A DNA stretch of 64,000 bases from Bidens hawaiensis (lineage: Eukaryota > Streptophyta > Magnoliopsida > Asterales > Asteraceae): the NCBI GenBank assembly GCA_021521415.1, contig JAIQDT010003568.1, forward strand, positions 1 to 64,000. Direction: 5' to 3'. The notes under the pieces were generated by a model. The model ran no database searches, was not told the DNA's origin, and saw only the letters and a list, made by a program, of their open reading frames with translations. Positions 32,137 through 44,328 of this stretch are shown here, one piece after another. A program made the translations under genes and the position numbers. How positions within the stretch are numbered: the stretch's first letter is position 1; the number at the start of each line of letters is the position of its first letter.

Positions 32137-33715
32137 GGGAATCATGAATCTCGTGAAATACACTTGCTTTCTGTCTCAAATGGAACCAACGAGTGTTCGT
32201 ATGACACTTGAATATTCTTCATGGGTAAAGGCAATGCAAGAAGAGTTGCAACAGTTTTATCAACTAGGTGTTTAGGATCTCATTGACAAGCTTGTTAGAG
32301 TTAAAAAGCCTATTCCAACAAAATGGGTATTTAAATGCAAGAAAGATGATCGTGGGGTCATTGTTAGAAATAAAGCATGTTTGGTTGTGCAAAGATTTCA
32401 TCAGAAAGAAGGCATAGATTACACGGAAGTATGTGCTCCAGTTGCTCGGTTGGAGGCTATACGAATATTTTTGGCCTATGCAGCTTTCAAGAATATTAAG
32501 GTTTATCAAATGGATGTCAAGAGTGCGTTTCTCAACGGGTAACTTCATGAAGAATTGTTTGTGTTGCAGCCACCTGGTTTTGAAGATCCAAATTATCCTG
32601 ACCGTTTTTACCGATTGAACAAGGCTCTTTATGGTTTACACCAAGCCCCGAGAGCTTGGTACGTCACTCTTGCTGAACATCTCACTGATAATGGCTTCAA
32701 ACGAGGAACTGTGGATTGTACTCTCTTTTATAAGATTGTTGGTGATGATTTTCTCCTTGTCCAAATATATGTTAATGACATCATATTTGGCTCTATAAAT
32801 GACAAACTGTGTAAGGAGTTTGAGAAGTCGATGCAGACGAAATTTGAAATGAGCTCGATGGGGGAGATGAATTTCTTCTTAGGGTTACAGGTTCATCAGT
32901 CTGACGCTAGAATTTTTATTCATTAGACAAAATATGTGAACGATGTCTTGAGTCGATTCAAGATAATTGTCTGAAAAATCCATTCGACGCCACTTCCCGT
33001 GGGTCACAATTTGTCATTAGACGAATTGAATGATACCGTTGATCCAACCCTTTACCAAACAATGATTGGTTCTTTAATGTATTTAATTGCTTCTCGTCCT
33101 GATATTATGTTTGTTGTTTGTTTGTGTGCTAGGTATCAATCAAGTCCCCGAGTGACTCATCTGGTGGCGGTTAAACGTATACTTCACTATCTAAGGGGTA
33201 ATCCTGACACCGCGTTGTGGTAACCCAAGGATTATAGGTTTGAACTCATTGTGTTTTCCGATTTTGTTTATGGCGGATGCAAGATCAATTTCAAATATAC
33301 TACAGCGGGTTGTTAATTTCTAGGAAGTTGGCTTGTTTCCTAGCAGTATAAGAAGCAGACAACGGTCTCCACTTCAACCACAGAAGGAGGTTATGTGGCA
33401 GCCTCGAGTTTCCGTTCACAGGTTCTTTGGATCCAGCAACACTTGCGGGATTACGGTTTGAAGTTTCTTACTACTCCTATTTTTATTAATAACTCTGCTG
33501 CTATTAGTATCAACAAGAACCTCGTGCACCACTCTAAGACAAAGAAAATAGAAATTCGATATCATTTTATCCGTGATTGTTTTGAAAAGAAATTAATTGA
33601 TCTTGAGAAGGTGCAGACGGATTTTCAGAAAGTTGATTTGTTTACCAAAGCTTTTGACAAAAAACGCTTTAACTTTTTTTCTTCGTATAAATGGTTTGAA
33701 AACTCTTGCTGATAT
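32137..33715 (+). pseudogene. Copia RT and RNase H of G, YVDD changed to YVND
   Basis: RVT_2 runs from [17 protein letters not shown] through [12 protein letters not shown] and [12 protein letters not shown] to [14 protein letters not shown]. The catalytic box reads [10 protein letters not shown] (AAT at 32,774-32,776), so the first Asp of YVDD is Asn. Stops interrupt at GV-stop-DLID (TAG), NG-stop-LHEE (TAA), after FIH, after FKIIV and after TALW. RNase H follows (TVSTSTTEGGYVAASSF, QVLWIQQHLRDYG, HHSKTKKIEIRYHFIRDC, VDLFTKAFDKKRF). Confidence 0.9.
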
Positions 33716-35455
33716 CCTTAAGCTAGGATAATTATTAATTTTTTTTTGTTTTGTTTATTTTGGTTTGATTATTTTATGATTTTGGGTTTTGGAGGAAAAA
33801 TGGAAAATATAAAAATATTCTGATTTTAGTAGGTATAGAGAAAATCCAAAAACATAAAAAATTTGAAAAGTCAAAAAATATTGTGATTTCAGTATGAATA
33901 GAGAAAAACAAAAAAAATTCAAATATTTCAAAAATCTCAAAAACATTTTTACACTCTTTCGCTTAAAATTATGCCGGTTACTCAAATTTAAAGGACATAT
34001 ATCTACCTATAAATTTATAGGATAGTCATTTATCGATAAACTGAAAGTGACTAAGGCGATTGAATTTAAATGCTCCTCAAAAATGGGTTTTGCAGATAAA
34101 AAGAGAAAATGATAGTACATTAATCATTTGGTCCCATATCCAGAAAGAAATATGTTTAAAAGGTTGGGTGCTTAATCGTATTGGTGCATTGATAGGTCTT
34201 AAACAAGCTGTTAAGGTAAAGTATGTGATATAAACATAAAGAACTGTCAAATTGAAAGAGGAGTTAGTCTCATCCAAAAATCTCGGTAATGAAGGCAGAA
34301 ATGTAAAAGCCTGTCATACTCAAGCCTTATGTTTGTCTAATAACCAATAAACAACAATTCAAAAAAATGCATTTAGTTTATGTGTAAAGCTTAAATGGTG
34401 TATGGCTCTATGGCCTTAAATCCTGTATTGATGGGATGCATTTGGTTTCCGGACAATGTGAGTCTTTATGCGGCTTAATTATCTGGGTATTCATAAACAT
34501 GAATATTTCAAAAGCTTTTAGAGCAAACCCAAAGTCATTATACTTGATCACTACTGTACATCGTACAAATTCATTACTGGCTTGATCAAAATTCTGCTAT
34601 TAGTCATACATCGTTCCTCCCTTGCATGCATTTTAATACAAGTAAGAAACGAACCCCAGGGGATACAATGTTTGTAAGCCTACGGATGAACTCGTGCATA
34701 CTCATTCACAATAAAGGAAGCTTGGTGTATCACTTGATAATGGGGTATACCTTGTAGTGGGGATTATAAGTAGAGATTATTTAGTTTACAAATCAATAAA
34801 ATATCTATTTTGATCAGCAGCATAATGGTTTAAGTCAAGTTGGGGTGATATGGTAAAAGTCGAACTAAGCCTGAACTGAGATTAGAGGCTGATAGTTTCT
34901 GATATTCTGTTCCTTAACTGAAAATTAAATCATATCACAAAAATACTCGAAGGTTTGTTATAGATTTAAATGGATATCAATATCAATGACAGATTTAACA
35001 CCAGTCATAACAGCACTAAAATATAAAACTGCGATGGAAGAGCAATTTGGTCAATATGATTCTCTGCTTAACAAACAAAAATATGTATTTTTTTTCGTAT
35101 AATATTTTTCATATTTGTTTTTGTTTTATGTACTTTTTAATTCAAAAATCCAAAAATATTGTGTCTTCTCTTTTTCCTTTTCTACTTTATATTTGATTTT
35201 CGAGCTAAATGGTATATATTTGAAAAAGAAAATACCAAAAAGATTTTTTCTTACTTTATTTAATCAATTTGTTTATTTGATTTAAATTATTTGGTTTTAA
35301 CTTATGTGTTTTGAACGCAAAGCACGTTAAGGTATGTCATCTTACATCGCGAGGTAAGATTCTTAAGGTATAGTTCATCGGGACACGGGTTTAGATGCAT
35401 TATTTAATCCTTGAAATTTAAAAATGAAAATATCCATTTTAAATTTACTATTTAA
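33716..35455 (+). other. Conserved post-pol spacer of G
   Basis: This is 1.7 kb of AT-rich sequence without a credible ORF. The section at 34,830-35,060 aligns by eye with the minus strand of 8,230-8,540 (A) and 21,590-21,800 (K). Two stretches of short A/T runs (33,740-33,960 and 35,080-35,290) surround it. Confidence 0.6.
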
Positions 35456-35459
35456 TTGC

Positions 35460-35850
35460 TATTCGCTATTTGGATTCATAATGTATAAGACCCATTCGTT
35501 ATATATGTTGATAACGAATGTGGGTCATTCATTCTTTATCTGGATAATGAATAAGCTTATTCGTTTTCATCATTCACTTCCACTACACGGATAACGTATG
35601 ACCCCATTCGTCATCATTATTGATAACGAATGAAGAACGAATCAGAGTTGATTTTTTAAGGAATCTAAGTTATCATTCTTTCGTTAACGGGGTTAATGAA
35701 TGAACCAACGAATAAGAACAATTCGTTAATTTTGAATTAACGAATGGGTCCATTCGCTGTCTGGGAATGTGTGCAAGATTTGTCCCTTATAATGTTTATG
35801 GGGTGAACGAATAGGCTCATTCGTTCACCTCGTTTACTGCATTTATAGAA
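35460..35850 (+). promoter_or_regulatory. Internal promoter of the G aORF: ATTCGTTAACGAAT array plus TATA
   Basis: At least ten CATTCGTT and AACGAATG half-sites, many paired as inverted repeats, end with CATTCGTTCACC. A TATA-like TTTATAGAA follows at 35,842-35,850. The LTRs of G and F have the same layout: array, last CATTCGT, about 20 bp, TATATATA. This supports a copied LTR-type promoter for the aORF. Confidence 0.6.
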
Positions 35851-35927
35851 AAGAACTATTGAAAAATTTTTCTCGAATTTTCGATCTTCACCAAACACAG
35901 TTTCATTGATCTTATAAGAATCATAAG

Positions 35928-36566
35928 GTATAGACGACATAAACGAGATGAGTTTCGTCGATTTTTGTCGACGACTAATGGATTAATTAGTCATATCTTT
36001 AACCAGGTTTAAGTTATGAACATAAATCACTATAATAAGAGATTTTAACCTTAATGGTAGTTTGGGATTGAGTATGGATGATAACGTGAGTCCATTCATG
36101 CTCAAATTATGACGATTCATCGTCATACATGGTTTAATTGGATTACAGTTTTCATGTTGACCATCGTTGTTCTTATTTAATTTTGACTTTGACTATTTGG
36201 CGTCAAAGTTGATAATTGTGGTGGTTATTCGTTACAAACAACAAATGGACACTCCTTCGTGTTTAGGGTCCATTTGTTGATCCATTCGTAGATTTTAACA
36301 TAACGAATTAGTTCATTTGCATGATTTAGTAACGAATGAACCGTCATTTGGTTTCATTCGTTATTATTTATTCGTTTTGTGATTCATTCGCTAAGATGAA
36401 TACACGAATCATGCCATTCGCTATAACGAATGACACCATTCATCATAACATATGAAATAACGAATGACACTTGTAATTTAAATTTCAAATTTGAAATTTT
36501 TAAAATTTTAAAAAGTTTAATAGTAATGTTCCTTTTTACTAATCCTTGGGGTTTATGTATTTTCAG
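35928..36566 (+). other. Predicted 5'UTR intron of the G aORF
   Basis: The acceptor GTATTTTCAG (36,565-36,566) has a TACTAAT branch-point-like motif 30 bp upstream and lies 2 nt before the ATG. The best donor seen is AAG/GTATAG at 35,928, so the intron would be about 639 nt. It contains a second ATTCGTT/AACGAAT array (36,225-36,470). The donor is less certain than the acceptor. Confidence 0.5.
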
Positions 36567-36568
36567 AA

Positions 36569-39321
36569 ATGGCTGATGAAATTGTTCAAGATGTTCCCAT
36601 TGAGGATCCATAACAAGCTGTATAGGAACAACAACCTTTATAGCAACAATTGGCTCTTGCTATTCCTCTATTTCCATTTAACAAAAAGCACAATATCTGT
36701 GCTTTTTTGCAAGACACTTTTGCTGACCAGGACGTATTTGGAGATGTTATTGCATTCCTACACCGATCCAGGATCCACTATGCCATTACTACTATTATAG
36801 TTGTCCTTTTCAGTGTCATCCGTCCATTATGGAACTCGGCGAGATATGTGGAGTCAAAAAATCATATATTGCTGAAATCAACAAGCTGATGATCACAATT
36901 ACTCCTGGGGTGATACTTCGTATGTTATGATTTGATGAAAACATAGACTGTCCATGTGAGTTTGATAAGACGTTGACATGTAGCTTATGTCAACGCTTAT
37001 TCTATTCCGGAGACCTTGATCGTTCCCAGTACAACAAGGCTTACTTGTGTGCTCTTTACAAGTACTTATTATATGTTCTGATTCATTGCCTTGGGGGTCG
37101 TAAGGGTGGATATTACGACTGTCGGATTATGCGACAATCCGCATTCGTAGCTCTTATACTAAACAAGCCGTTCAATTTCCTCTGAGCTTATATTTTATCA
37201 CTTGAAGGAGAATTTCTTGATCAAGAATCGTCGCAACAAATTTCTCATGTATCCACACTTCATACAGTTAATTATTCAGGATTTGATACCTGATTTGGTG
37301 ATTGATTAGACGTTGAAGGATGGTGTGTTAGAGTTGGAAAACATGTATGCTGATACTATGAAGAGGATGAAGGCGTATCGTAGTAAAGAGCCAGAAGATC
37401 ATCTCAGAACAAAAAAGTTTGATTGGTCACTTGGAGAATCCAGCATATGAATGTCCTTCTGATGATCGTTGGATTCACGATAACTCATATTCTAAACGCG
37501 AAGTAGGACCATGTGGGAATGGTGGTCGTAATGATAATGGTGGTGATGGTGGCCATGGGGGTGATGAACGACTTGTTGAAGTTGAGGCAACAAGTTCACA
37601 TGCTACTCAACGGAAACGAAAGGGCAAGGAGATAGTGCAAGATCAACCACCCAAACGTCGTGTTAGGCATGTATCAGTTGTGGAACTTGGTCCACAGGTG
37701 CCTAGGTCATCCGTACCACAACGACCATTACTTCTTATCCCAGGCTTTGCTTAATCCCTCAATCTGTGTTAACTCCAATGCCAATGACTCCTGTAACTTC
37801 AACGGCGGTTCCTCCTACACCCACCGTGATGTCGAAACAACCCACGGACGTCTCATTTATGAGAATCAGCCGTCCACAGGGCCCAGTTTAACATGTTGCA
37901 GCCTTATTTCATGCTTTTTCCCCTACCCATATGATGGATATGCTTTTGAGTCTTATTCACTTATATGAGAATCAAATGGCGTCTGATTGTCAAGTTCAAG
38001 AACAGATGATGAAAAATCAACATCGTCTGATGGGGTATGTATCGTACTGCCAAAAGGAAACTAAAGACCTGCGTTTGATTGTGGCGGATCATAGGGTGAA
38101 GATGAAAGAGCAGGAGGACCTTATTCTTCAGCTAACCTGCAAAGATGATGCGTAAAAGAAACCAAAGAACAATGACGAAGATAAGGATTCTGATGCTCCT
38201 GGTGCCAGTGGAAGTGAGCCAATACAAGCTTACGGCTCGTCTGCTGCTGGTACGAGTGGTGGTGGTAAAGGCGATTATCGGCAGGTAGTCATTTTTCAAG
38301 ACTCGACAAATGTTCAGCCTATCGAGTTGAGCAAAGCCAACACCGTGTTATTTATGGATTTTGAGAAAGAGGTGGTGATGAGTACTGCAAACGCGGATGA
38401 GAAAGAAAAAGGTGAATTTGTTGATCATGCCCTGACTCGCAATCAAATTTCATTTTTATTAAGGTTAAACGATGAAGAATTAGATGTGTTTGAGGCCGAG
38501 GAGGACATGGAGGTTGTAAATGATGATGAAGTACTGTTTGATACGAGTATTCCACATGGGAATACGCCTTTTATTTATAGATACGAGGAGATTGAGATGG
38601 AAGATGTCACGGTAGAGGAATACCCCGATATGTATCATCATTCAAACGTTTATCAGGGTGTTCCAACCTTCACTGAAGATTATGTTAAAACTGCTGAAGA
38701 TCATCTCGAGAAAATAAAGAAGAAGAAAGAGAAGATATTGGAGAAAGAGTCAAGCTCGTTTGATTATGATGTCGATCTTGAAAGATCAATGAAGCTTATA
38801 GGTATGTTGACCGAGAAAAACATTTGGATGTCGCTGCATGAGCCAATGCCAACTAGAAAACTACATTCAAGGCCGTGCAAACAGTTAAAGGTGACATCGT
38901 CTCTTGGCTTTATGATTCTGAGTTAAGAGTTTGTATTATTAAGTGGGAGAACGGTGTCCAATATTTTGAATACATTACTAACGTTCTCACACTGCCGAGG
39001 GAGGGATGTGCAGACGCTCGCCCGTCGGCCGTTTATCGATCGTGGTGAAAATCGATTAGTAGGATAGTTCCATCAACATCTTCTCTTCGAGGTCAACCAT
39101 GGGTTTAAATTCTTTAAACCTCAGGTTCCAACCCGTAAGTATATTAATGTAATTGATCCTCGTACGAGTTATAGGAAACTTGTTCTTAAGGTTAAGCCGC
39201 CAACGACTAAGAAACGAGCATCAGTGAGACTTTTCCGCAGAATCTTCATCTATCGTTCAATCGATGGTACTAAGACAATAGAACTGGCGAGGCGGTCATC
39301 ATTTTGGTAAAGGGCTTGAAG
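36569..39321 (+). pseudogene. aORF of G, part before J
   Basis: The ATG at 36,569 starts MADEIVQDVPIEDP. Three stops follow at codons that read as Gln with one C-to-T change each. Homology to the A aORF is clear: KHNICAFLQ (A: KHNMCALLQ), SRIHYAIT (A: SNIN), RKGG then ALILNKPFNF (A: RKGSW then LLFRYPFNF), FLMYPHFIQLIIQDL (A: FLQYPRFLQIIFNQEL). Then come a Gly/Asp-rich stretch with a basic KRKGKEI patch (37,500-37,660), a coil (37,931-38,155) and a charged region (38,327-38,926), with further frameshifts. J interrupts at 39,326. The function is unknown. Confidence 0.75.
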
Positions 39322-39326
39322 ACTAG
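39322..39326. other. Target-site duplication of J, left
   Basis: ACTAG precedes TGTAAACC and is repeated exactly at 51,380-51,384. Confidence 0.9.
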
Positions 39327-42300
39327 TGTAAACCCCGTAACCATAGTGGAAACGTAAACGGGATGCAACAGACACCTGTGATATCAACCACATTGTTTAT
39401 AAAGAAACTGAATACATTAATATACTTCATATTACATTATCTTGTATTTCATTATCGTCTAGGTGATACACACATCATACCATACGATACACAATTCTAT
39501 TTGTTATAATGTATCCTAATATCCTGCACGCAAATCTTACACACATCAAGCACTTAGCACGTAAGCAATCACTTCATCTTAATTGTACCTGAAAAGCATG
39601 TGAGAAAACGGGTCAACTACGAATAGTTGGTGAGTTTCACAATTTGAGTAAACCATGATAAATCCATATCAAAATATAATATTATCTGGGGACACTGTTA
39701 ACCCAGTACTGTACTCATTCCGGGGGCAATGTTAACCTAGAATTATGATGTAATTATGCTGAGCCCACAAGTGAAACCTCTGACTATCACACACAACCCC
39801 CGTGGCATATCCACCGCCCACGGGCCCGTGGCATATCCCCCGCCCACGGAACTGCCCCAAACCGCTATGTCTAACATTACATAGCAAAATATATATCAAC
39901 AACAAAATAGACATGTGCAACTGGCTGGGAAACATCAGCAAATCCATGCCGGACCAGTTGGGTTTGTCAAACCAATAGTACTATCCACACTCTACCGGCT
40001 TTCTGTTAATCACTCGTGTTCCGGGGCCTTAGAATGTTAGCAACTCAGACAATTACCATCTTAGTACATTTCCGTACGATTCCCGTACAATAAAATATAT
40101 ATAAATCCACGCAAGTCCATGCGTTCAGTATGTATTTAAACATTTCAGTAAAAACATACTTCCGCCCCGAGAAAATATTCGAAAACAGTTCAGAAAAAGG
40201 GGCTCGTGAAACTCACCTTAGAACATGCAAGCAGGTAACAACAATCATTATCAGTTAACACGTCCAATCTGTAATATGATCCCTACGATCGTTACTATAC
40301 ACTCATATTAATATAACTTTAACCAAGTTAACCGGTACATCTTAGGACACTGTTAACCCAGCACTGTACCCGTTCTGGGGGCACGGTTAACCCAGAAACA
40401 CTTCTCCGGACTCAGATTGTGATATCGTTTAGAGTTCCATGGTCACAACTACTATTAGTCGTTTTTCTCGTTTTGCGTGCCTAGCACGGTTATCCGTTTT
40501 TACGTTTCAAAAATGAGTTTGGTCACACACGACCCGAAAGTAGTGGTTGACTAATAATTTAATTAAAGATGTGAAATTATAGCTCGGTTTAGACGTCCCG
40601 ACTGGCCGCGGGACCCGTTTCCGTCTTTGGCGTACCGGAAACTGTTAAAATAGGTTAAAATTACTCAAATCATCCGAATTATTTTAGGATGATTCATTTT
40701 TACTTGTTTAACTCATTTATATGAAAATAGTCCATTTTTAGGGTTTTTATACACCAGTCAGCTCGCTTAAGCGAACTTCACCGGTTTACGCGTTTTAAGC
40801 TTTAAAAGTTTGCTTTTGCACAAATAATTATCCGTTTATTCTCGGATCATGAAATTTTGCACAAATGACTTTTTGACAGTGGGAAATTTTATTAAAATAT
40901 TTCCAGAATTAATTTCTATATTTAAAATTTATTTATCTATTTTTAAACACCATTTAAACACTAAATATGTCGTAAATACCAAACGATTTTAGAAAAATCC
41001 CAAATTTTTCCTGGATGTCCCCTGCCATCCAAATAGTCCCCTGTAATTTTTCCAGAACCAAAATCCCCTTTTACATGCCATTTTCACTAAAACCGAGCTA
41101 GAAAACCCTAGAACTCGTTTAAACGAAAAGCCTACTTAAACTTCTCCAACTGACCTCAAATTTTGTGTGTGACTTATAAATGATATAAAAAGATTACTGC
41201 AATTTTCCAGAATTTTTCATGATATTTAACTATTTTACACCATTTTTGGCCAAAACCGAGCATTAAATTCACCAAATATTCATCCTTTATCCAAAAATTA
41301 CCAAAAATTCACAGAACTCTTATTTTCATGTGTAGAACATCTCTGTAAAATTTCATGACCTAACTCTACACGTATCACAATCTGTCCAAATATCCCAAAA
41401 CCAAACATAACCGAATATACCTTTCGTTTTCCGCCACTACAAGCTACAAGCTCGTCTTTCCGCCTTATCTACCACTAAATACAGAACCTACAACCAACAT
41501 ACCACAATACCAAGCAAGTTACACTCACGATCAAGCCATTTCTTTCATGGTTTCGGTTATGATTCCAAAAACAAAGATTTAATCGTAAAAATTCGTTTTG
41601 ATTCGTTTAACTCCTTTCTTGGACCAAGATCCCTTGTATAACCCGTATACATCACTTGATCATGCAAGAATCGGTTTTCATCTTTGAAACCTCATTTTCT
41701 TGCAAACCAACTCAAGAAACGAAGATGAACACGTGATTAACTCGGTTCTTCACCTTGTTTTCTTGCTACAAAAGCTCGGTTTTGGATCATGATCTTGAGA
41801 GAAAGTTAGGATTGTTGAATTGTTTTGTTAATAAAAATAAGGAGGCAATGGGGTTTTACCCCCATTTGTCCGATCGGAAATCAAGAGATGGTGGGGTGGG
41901 ACCCACCTCTCCAATCTTGGCCACTCATTTGGATTCTCGCAATCCGGATAATGTTTTGGATAATCTGGTTCAGTTCGTTTTTCGGTTAAATGTTTAATTC
42001 GGCTTAAAAAGAGGCTAAAACGGTCGTTTTTCGGCTTAAAAATGAAATTTATATAAAACCGATTTAAAAACTTTAAAAACTTAAACCATGACATTTATTA
42101 ACTTAAAACGTCATATCATTAATTATTGCGCATCTTTTTCGGCTTGATCGATCATCTCTTGCTTGGTTTGGTATTAAAGGTTTCGTTTAATGTACCGACG
42201 TACCATTAAATCGAAATTATTTTTATGTGACGTACTTTACTTATCCCGAAGCATTAATGCTTCGTAACATCACTAAATATCATATATATCGTCTATAATT

Positions 42301-42504
42301 GAACCCTCGATTCGTTCGGGTTTCAATAACTATCGATCGATTGATCGCATATTCAGTACGATGAATTATATATTCACGTACAATCAATACAGTGAACCAT
42401 GTATTCTCGTATAATTACTCTGGTAACTCATGTACCCGACATTAAATATGACGTAATTATTATCTACCGGTTAGGGTATACCGGGTTTCGTCGGAATCGT
42501 TACA
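39327..42504 (-). repeat. 3' LTR of J
   Basis: The sense strand starts TGTAACGATTCCGACG (42,504) and ends at 39,327 with TTTACA. It is collinear with 48,198-51,379. It contains the hairpin duplicates described separately. Frames inside it (for example 41,755-41,997) recur in the other LTR only because the LTRs are copies. Confidence 0.9.
39681..39848. repeat. Hairpin and duplicated boxes in the J LTR
   Basis: A box GGGGACACTGTTAACCCAG with GGGGGCAATGTTAACCCAG follows within 45 bp and recurs at 40,345-40,403. A GC-rich 25 bp unit (CCCGTGGCATATCC plus CCGCCCACGG) is tandemly doubled at 39,793-39,848 and can fold as CCGTGG/CCACGG stems. Equivalent positions in the other LTR are 48,560-48,722 and 49,215-49,270. 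Confidence 0.65.
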
Positions 42505-42520
42505 TTCTCCCCCCGTTAAG
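42505..42520 (-). other. Polypurine tract of J
   Basis: The minus strand CTTAACGGGGGGAGAA directly precedes the 3' LTR start. Confidence 0.85.
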
Positions 42521-42699
42521 AAATTGCTTCCTCGAAATTTTACACGCCCACTATCCCTTTTCGAGAGAAAGGTGGTGGGTTTTTCCTTCAGAATTCACCC
42601 TCGCGTTACCAGGTATAATCTGGTCCTCGCTATGAATTCCACTTAATCTTAATCAATAAAGCTTGGTATGTCCAAACTGTTTAGTTTTCCCGTCTACTA

Positions 42700-43767
42700 T
42701 CTCTACGGAATTAGTTATGATATCAAGCATGTCTTCTATGAGTACCTCTATTACTAGTACTTTCGTTGCCTCATCGCTTAGGCACTTTTCAATCCGTATA
42801 CATGGCAAAACATTATGTATAGTACTTAGCCCCTGGAGTACTTTAATCGATAAACTACATGACCAATCTTGGAGATAGTCTCATGAGGTCCTGTATATTA
42901 AGGAGCTATTTTCGGTTTTGCCAAACCTCATATCACCTCTCTAAGGTGATGCCTTAAAAATACCTTGTCACCTCTTTCCGGCGACAATGGTTTCCTTTGA
43001 ATGTTGGCATAAATCATTTGCCAATCTCGCGCTGCTTTCAACTTATCTTAAATATTATAAATCCGATTGGTTGATTCTCGAATCAATTCAAATATTATGG
43101 CTTGATTGACTCCCATTTTCAATTTAACAAATTGGTGATAAATACTTCACCCATAGAAAGCTTCAAGCTCTCGATGCTTCCTTCCCCGCCTTCCAATATT
43201 GGGAGTAGGATGACTATTTCGATCTGAGATAATTGAAAATGGTACTCCACGACGAGATACCATTTCACCAACATGAATTTGGGCGAGAATTCATTGTGGT
43301 AATCGACATGGATTGGGATGAAATGCGAGGATTGGTTAATCGATCCGCGATTACCCAATTTACCTCATGCCTTTGATATATCTTGGGGATTTGCGTCCCG
43401 AAACCCATTGTAATTTATTCCCACTATCATTGGCGAATTTTCTGTCGTTGTGGCGTTCCCAAGGGTTTTCGGTATGCAGCCTTATCTCTTGCATAATTTA
43501 AATTTTCACCAACATACGTAACCATATCTTTCTCCACACTCGGTCAATAACAAAATCCTTTCAGATGTTCGTATCATCAATAGACTAATCCGATCCCGGA
43601 TGTATGGAATATTTCGATCTATGCGCTTCGTCCATGATTAATTCACGAAGGTCATGGAGGGTCGGGATCCAAACCCGATTTTTGAAGTAGAGAATTTCGT
43701 CCACGCGCTGTTCGACATTCTTCTCATTGCCGTAAAGCTCCTCCCTTTCCAATTGTTCCTCTCTCAA
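42700..43767 (-). pseudogene. Gypsy integrase of J, heavily degraded
   Basis: The H2C2 N-terminus is seen as VWIPTLHDLRELIMDEAHRS then KYSIHPGSD (43,767-43,585). Further along, SSHFIPIHVDYHNEF and, in another frame, sequence like VSRRGVPFSIISDRNSH are core pieces around 43,350-43,200. A C-terminal scrap (about 42,880-42,700) resembles the IG-VVYRL region. There is no continuous frame, and the catalytic set cannot be assembled. Confidence 0.7.
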
Positions 43768-43776
43768 CGCCTCACG

Positions 43777-44250
43777 TTAAGCGACTCGAATTAGGTCCGA
43801 AAGGTTCGACTGAACTATCATCCCCAGCGCTCGCACTCGCAGTGAGTTAACCCGACCTTTCCTACTCAAGGCATCGGCTACGACGCTAGCCTTGCCGGGG
43901 TGATAACGGATGTCACAGTCATAATCGCTTAACAACTTGACCCATCTTCGTTGCCTCATATTCAGTTCTTTCCGATCGAATATGTGCTGCAAACTTTTAT
44001 GATTAGTGAAGATGGTGCACTTCGTACCGTGGAGATAATGTCTCCAGATTTTAAGTGCGAAGATAACCGCTCCCAGTTCTAAGTCATAAGTAGTGTAATT
44101 TTTCTTGTGTACTTTTAACTTTCGGGAACCATGGACTATAACCATATTATTCTGCATTAACACGCATCCTAACCCTCTACGCGATGCGTCACAATACGCA
44201 ACAAAACCATCGTCTCCATCGGGGAGACTTAAAATCGGCGCTTGCCACAA
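43777..44250 (-). pseudogene. Gypsy RNase H of J
   Basis: A frame of 157 codons: VAYCDASRRGLGCVLMQ, then YTTYDLELGAVIFALKIW, IFTNHKSLQHIF (usual TDHKSL, so Asp to Asn), MRQRRWVKLLSDYDC and [12 protein letters not shown]. One of the four acidic residues is therefore lost. Confidence 0.85.
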
Positions 44251-44328
44251 TTTTAATGGTTTATATCTTATTTGGACCTTTGTGAAATCCTTGTTGCTTT
44301 ACAACATGACCAAGGGATTATGCCTTCT

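Noticed and set aside
41755..41997. 80-codon frame found twice (also 50,630-50,872) as a duplicated gene
   Set aside because: Both copies lie at the same place in the two LTRs of J, so the duplication is simply LTR identity.
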